A DNA stretch of 64,000 nucleotides from Boswellia sacra. Its lineage: Eukaryota > Streptophyta > Magnoliopsida > Sapindales > Burseraceae. The stretch covers positions 62,001-126,000 of the forward strand of contig SNVD02002414.1 in NCBI GenBank assembly GCA_013180625.2. Reading direction: 5' to 3'. The position numbers were made by a program, and so were the translations under genes. Positions 59,461 through 64,000 of this stretch are shown piece by piece (within the stretch, counting starts at the first letter, position 1; each line of letters begins with the position of its first letter). The notes below the pieces were generated by a model, which was given only the letters and a program-made list of their open reading frames with translations, did not search any database and was not told the origin of the DNA.

Positions 59461-60872
59461 AAGCCTCTTTCATGACATGTTCAATATAAGGCCATAATCT
59501 AATATCATGGCACTGCGACCTAGATTTGATAATTTTATCATGGCAATTGCTATTGTAGCATAATTGACATTAATTCATGGCATTTCAAGCCTAAATATGG
59601 TGGTCATGACATCTTCTAGCCTAAGTTAAACAATCAAAATCAAACAAGGCTATTCTAGCCCAATCTAATCATTCAAATGGGCAATATGGTGATTCTTACC
59701 TATTCTATGCTATCTCCTAGCATGCTTCAAAGCAATTATAAGTTCTCATAGCATGATTCTAACATGTGCTCCCAAGCATGATTCTAAGCATTCACAAAGG
59801 AAATTAAATTCCTAAACATGATTCAAATAAAGAAGGGATGGCGGACTTATCTCGACCCACCTATCCATCTCACAAGACAAACACAATGATTAAGCAATTC
59901 ATAAAACCCTAAACATGCTCCTAAGCATCAAAATAAAACCTATACATGCTTATTCTAAGCATACACTAACCTAGAAATACTTTATTCTAAGCATGAAAAA
60001 TAAAAGAGAAAATAGGAGGAAGAAGAGAAATATGCTCTTAGGACATACCCTTTCTAGGTTTAGAGTAATATAAAATGCTTGAAAAAAAAGCTTTAAACTG
60101 GAAAAGACTTCCTGAATTCTCGAGTATGTCCTCAAGAGGGAGAACAGATGATTACATTCAATAATCAATGTGCCTTGAAAAGTGAAAGGCGGTTGTTTAT
60201 ATAAAGAAGGGGTGAAGCTGAAAAAGGAAGCAAAGAAACAAAAAAATAGGGTCTAAACCGAAAATTTTCAAAATTGAGGGGCCAACTCTGCCAGGCGACT
60301 GTCTCACAACCGGCTGGTTGTCAGTCCATAGCCAGTTGGCTATTTGACAGTTGGGCTGTTGTTGGTCAATAGCCGGATGGCTGTTTGACAGCCAGGAGGC
60401 TTTCCCCCTTGGGTCCTTCCTATTTTCACACCTTGCAGTGTAGTCTCTTCTGACCATTGTTTGTTCAATCAAACATAACTTTTCGAGGTAAACTCTGATT
60501 TGTGATTCGTAAATTTTTACAAAGACTAGACATCCGTAGCACAGTGTATGGCTATTAACAAACTATTTATGGATTAATTTCTATCATTTATTGAATTCAC
60601 ATATCAGTTTTTGAGACCTTTCATCATTTCCTTCTCACCTCTCTTTTCTTGGCTGCCAAGGGCATTTTGGTCATTTTCATTACTCGACATTCATCTTCAT
60701 TTTATCATCGAGCCTAAAAAATTTAGTATCTATAGCTTGCCCCTTACTTTAGAGTGGTTTGTGAGACACAAAGGTCGACAAAGTACCCTCGCCTCATCTT
60801 TTCTTCTACCATCTCAACATTTTTGCCTTCATCTTCGTTTTATTAGATATTCTTGTAATTTTTCTCTCCTAC
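59461..60872 (-). other. probable U3/R part of the same TAT-like LTR
   Basis: No gene. 60290-60400 has a run of diverged GGCTGGTTG/GCCAGCCGG-type short repeats (source of the Gln/Asn-rich ORF 60472-60197). Interrupted at 60873 by a solo LTR. Confidence 0.4.
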
Positions 60873-62284
60873 TGATAGGTGTTTATTTATGTATTACCTT
60901 CATATCAATTCGTCTATGTTTCTTTGCTATATTCCTTGGTATTTTTATGTTTTTGTGTGATTTTGATGTTTGTAGGAGTTTTGGAGCAACTTGCACAAAA
61001 ATGGAGTAAAACCCTTCATTTTCACCTCTGCTAGTCAACCATCTTATCGGATTTAATTGTATTGATATACAATGAACCCGATGACATATCATATACCGTT
61101 GAAAAGCTCTCGAAGTCTACTTTTTGGAGAAATTTACGGTTTATGAATCCATTCAGTGTACCGAAAGTTGTAATCAAAACAGTGTGAGAAGTGTAGAAAT
61201 GTAATTCCACACATCACTGTAGCATGTATAATACGGGGCACTGTAGCAAGTTACTGTAGCAGAGTATTTAAACACATTTTAGGGTTTTATTTCATAACTT
61301 GAAGAGGGGAGAACGTGGTGGAGGCTGCAGCTCTGGAATTCTTTCATCTCTTGGAGTTCTTGAAGGAGAAAGGAAGCTTGGAAAGAGGAAGAACTACAAT
61401 CCAAAGAGAATTACATCAAATTTGCTAAGTTTTTCCCTTCCCTTTCATTTTCTGGAATGTCTCCATGTTGTATTGTATTTACCACGTTCTTAAACATGTG
61501 TAACTGAATCTGAATTGGTTGAGGGTGATTTCAAAGCCCCTGATATGGTTTTTGTAAGTTGATTGTGCAAGAAGTTGTTATCCAATTCTCTAATTGAATT
61601 TGCTTGTATTTTCCTATATCTAATGCTTATGATTGCTTGCTGGATTGTATTTGAATGGCCAACTGAATATAATCTGGTTGTTGTCTATTGCTAGACTAGA
61701 AATCTTGATCCGTAATTGTCTTGAATTTCTAATCCTTAGTAGCAAAATTGTGATCAGAGATTGCAATTGGAGAATACAACCTAAGTTAAATAATCCGAGC
61801 TTGTGTGTTTATTGCTTAGATCAACCTATCTTTCTTATCGTAATGCATCCATTGAATTAAATTTAGAGAGCTTGTTCTAGGTTGTTTAATGGATAGAGAT
61901 TAAATAAAGAGCCTGTTTTGTTTAACAACAAAGTAAGGAAAGATTGGGATAACAGAGCTTGTTGTTATCTACGGTTGATAATTTCAGTGGTGTAATTGGA
62001 TGACAATTCTACAATTAATTCGCAAATCCATATCTTGTGGTAGAGAAGGATCCCTTAACCAGGTTTCTCTCATTGATTTTTCAATCTGTTTAAATTTGCA
62101 TTGTGTTATTCTTTACTTGCATTAATATTTCATCTAGTTAATCAATCAACAAAACCCCCCTCATTTAGTTTATTGTTGCTTTCGAATAACAAATTCAATT
62201 AGAATCAATCCTCGTGGGAACGATATCTTACTCATCACTTTATTACTTGTGCGACTAGTATACTTGCTAGTTTCGAACGCATCA
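60873..62284 (+). repeat. solo LTR (1412 bp), family S copy 2
   Basis: TGATAGGTGTT...CGCATCA with perfect duplication CCTAC (60868-60872 and 62285-62289). Same family as 9964-11378, inverted, and lacking any internal region. ORFs inside (60883-61860) are LTR shadows. A GCTACAGT motif is repeated around 61215-61260, just before a TATA-like TATTTAAAC. Confidence 0.95.
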
Positions 62285-62299
62285 CCTACTCCTATAAAA

Positions 62300-62490
62300 G
62301 GTGTGCCCATTCAAGGGCTGAGGTGCCCATTCAAGGGCGAATGTGTCAATCTAAGGGTTGAGTGCCCGTGTAAGGAATGAGGTGCCCATTCAACGGCAAA
62401 TGTACCCATCTAAGGGCTGAAGTGCCCATTCAAGGGCAAATATGCCCATCTAAGGGCTGAGATACCCATTCTAGGGCAAATGAGAGCATC
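62300..62490. repeat. about 40-bp minisatellite (CCCATTCAAGGGC type)
   Basis: Alternating GTGCCCATTCAAGGGC and GTGCCCATCTAAGGGCTGA half-units, roughly five full units, diverged. Confidence 0.85.
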
Positions 62491-62499
62491 CTTATGATG

Positions 62500-62745
62500 C
62501 TATGACAAAACACTTCTCAGTGCACCTACTTTTTAAGATTTCTAACACTTTTTAGTGCACCTACTACCTATGGTTTGGTAACACTCTTCAGTGCACCTAT
62601 TATAGGGGATTCAAACACTCTTAAGTGCACCTACTTCTTAGGGTTTTCAACACTCTTGAATGCGCCTCTTCTTAGGGCTTATGCCTAGTCTAAAGGCTTA
62701 AAACACTCTTAAATGCATGTACTTCTTAGGGTTTCCTTCTAATGC
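62500..62745. repeat. second minisatellite (CACTCTTAAGTGCACCTAC type)
   Basis: Six diverged units of about 40 bp containing AACACTCTT-AGTGCACCTACTTCTTAGGG. Confidence 0.85.
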
Positions 62746-63345
62746 ATGCCCAATGGGTAAACTTCTATCATGCACTGCTTTGTGATCTTTAGACCTTCTT
62801 ATTCTTTATGCTTTCAGCTAAGTATCCTTCGTACCTACATTGATCTCTTCAGACTTTGCATTAACTGAGTTTTATGGCCTTTCTTTGAGTATTCTTCATG
62901 CTTCTTTGATCTTCTTCAGTCCTCATCCATTCAATAGGTTTCATGCCCAAGTATTCTTAATTCTATTCTTGATTCTTTTTAGTCCGCTAGGGAAATTCTT
63001 GATTTGTCATATTCTTCATTCTCGACTTCTCTTGCATTCGTCATGCTTTTCACTTGGGGCATTCTTATCATGTTGTTGATTCTTCGACTCACTAAGGATT
63101 CTTCCATTGTTTTTGCATGTTCCTGCAAAATTTAAACACCTCTTGATGCTATAAAATCAATTCAAATTTTTAACTTGTTCGATGTGTTCTTCAACAAATT
63201 GTTTTCTAGTATCTGGAGGAATTCTTCCATGTGATTCTGGTAAAAAATTGTATTGACTGATGTCACTCTTCTTCCTTGTGAGTTGCTAAACTATTGTCAT
63301 GGTTGGGTGCTTGTAATTGGTAAATTCATTCAATGTCTTAGGGTC
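62746..63345. other. T/C-rich sequence, no gene
   Basis: Contains recurring TTCTT and GATTCTT words; ORF 62840-63079 has no motif. Confidence 0.4.
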
Positions 63346-63349
63346 GATG

Positions 63350-63600
63350 CAGAGTCTTTCTTCTCTCTTCTTTTCTCTTTCTTTTCTTTCTTTCTTCTTT
63401 TCTCCCTCTTGTTTTCTCTCTCATAATTTTCTCTCTCTTCATTTCTTCTCTTTTTTCTTTTCTTTCTCTCTTTCCTTCTCTTTCTTTCCTTCTTTTTATC
63501 TTTTCTTTCTCCTTTTTCTTTTTATTTTCTTTCTTTCTTTATTTTCCTTTCCTTTTCTTTCTCTTTTTCTTTCTTGCTTTTTTTCTTCTCTCCTTTTACC
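63350..63600. repeat. polypyrimidine tract of about 250 bp
   Basis: Nearly uninterrupted C/T on the plus strand. The Phe/Ser-rich ORF over it is compositional, not a gene. Confidence 0.9.
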
Positions 63601-64000
63601 AATTTGTCCCTCATTAAAGACACAACTAGCCAGCTGACAAACAGTCACCTGACCATCTGACCACTGTCTGATGGTCAGTCAACAGTTGATCGACGGATTG
63701 ACGGCTGGTTGGCAGTCAAGGGCTTATATAAAGCCTGTTCATCTTCTCATCGCTTCGTTCGCGCGTAACTTCTTCATTCTTCATCCGATTCACTTCCGAT
63801 TTTCTCCTATGTGCTTGTCTTGACTTCCTCTTTCCAATGGTTGGTCATCCAATCTATTTTGACTTTAATGAGAGTGATCTTATGTACAAATCGATATTGA
63901 AGGGTCTTCTGAATGACATTGATATTCTCTTCAATGAAGTTCGCCATCTGTTTTGCTCCCAGTTTAATGTAAGACTCAACTTCTATCCACTTGGTAAAGT
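63601..64000 (+). promoter_or_regulatory. promoter-like segment, start of an unknown transcript
   Basis: Diverged GGCTGGTTGGCAG-type repeats (63640-63720) precede a TATA box CTTATATAAAG at about 63722-63732. The ATG at 63837 opens a frame (MVGHPIYFDFNESDLMYKS) to the window end with no stop. It may be the LTR/leader of another TAT-like element or a gene start; I cannot tell. Confidence 0.4.

Noticed and set aside
63317..63637. 106-residue Phe/Ser/Leu-rich hydrophobic ORF
   Set aside because: Produced by the polypyrimidine tract.

Overview
This window is transposon-derived plant DNA, almost certainly from an angiosperm. Evidence includes Ty1/copia, Ty3/gypsy (TAT-like and Athila-like) and CACTA (En/Spm-type) elements, initiator-Met, Arg- and Asp-type primer sites, GT-AG introns in the CACTA genes, and a retrocopy of a plant LOG-type gene. 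I see no free-standing host gene, no tRNA or rRNA gene and no CRISPR array. A run of 100 N at 46284-46383 shows this is draft assembly.

Left part. 1-5157 is a minus-strand copia element (A1) whose 3' end lies outside the window. About 6.1-26.3 kb is a decayed minus-strand TAT-like gypsy element. In reading order it has a primer site at 25426-25445, gag, protease, RT, RNase H, integrase, and then an extra ORF on the opposite strand (6195-7251). It has been hit three times: by an Athila-like element (15835-23984, plus strand) inside gag, by a 1.4-kb solo LTR (9964-11378) inside pol, and by a CACTA element (26298-36361) in its LTR-side flank. The Athila-like element has no recognisable pol. In that place it carries a short unrecognised ORF and an intronless, stop-ridden but indel-free copy of a LOG-type cytokinin-activating enzyme gene (20461-21111).

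Middle. The CACTA element is complete: matching termini, CAC target duplication, and subterminal arrays of small palindromes. It has two genes on the minus strand, a TNP2-type transposase with one apparent frameshift and a tnpA-like (Transposase_24) gene. I could follow the latter through eight in-phase exons with no lesion. 36.4-41.8 kb is AT-rich, gene-free sequence with divergent repeats and a G-quadruplex-type tract.

Right part. 41792-57715 is a plus-strand copia element (B) of Sirevirus type, with target duplication GATTT, three polypurine tracts and a long extra ORF between pol and the 3' LTR. Its protease region is split by a second copy of family A (A2, 44497-50738, minus strand, target duplication ATAAC). 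Beyond 57.7 kb lie TAT-like LTR debris, a second solo LTR of the 1.4-kb family in inverted orientation (60873-62284), minisatellites, a polypyrimidine tract and a promoter-like segment running off the end. The gag and pol parts describe elements that once moved by reverse transcription. Only the CACTA gene pair still looks close to functional.
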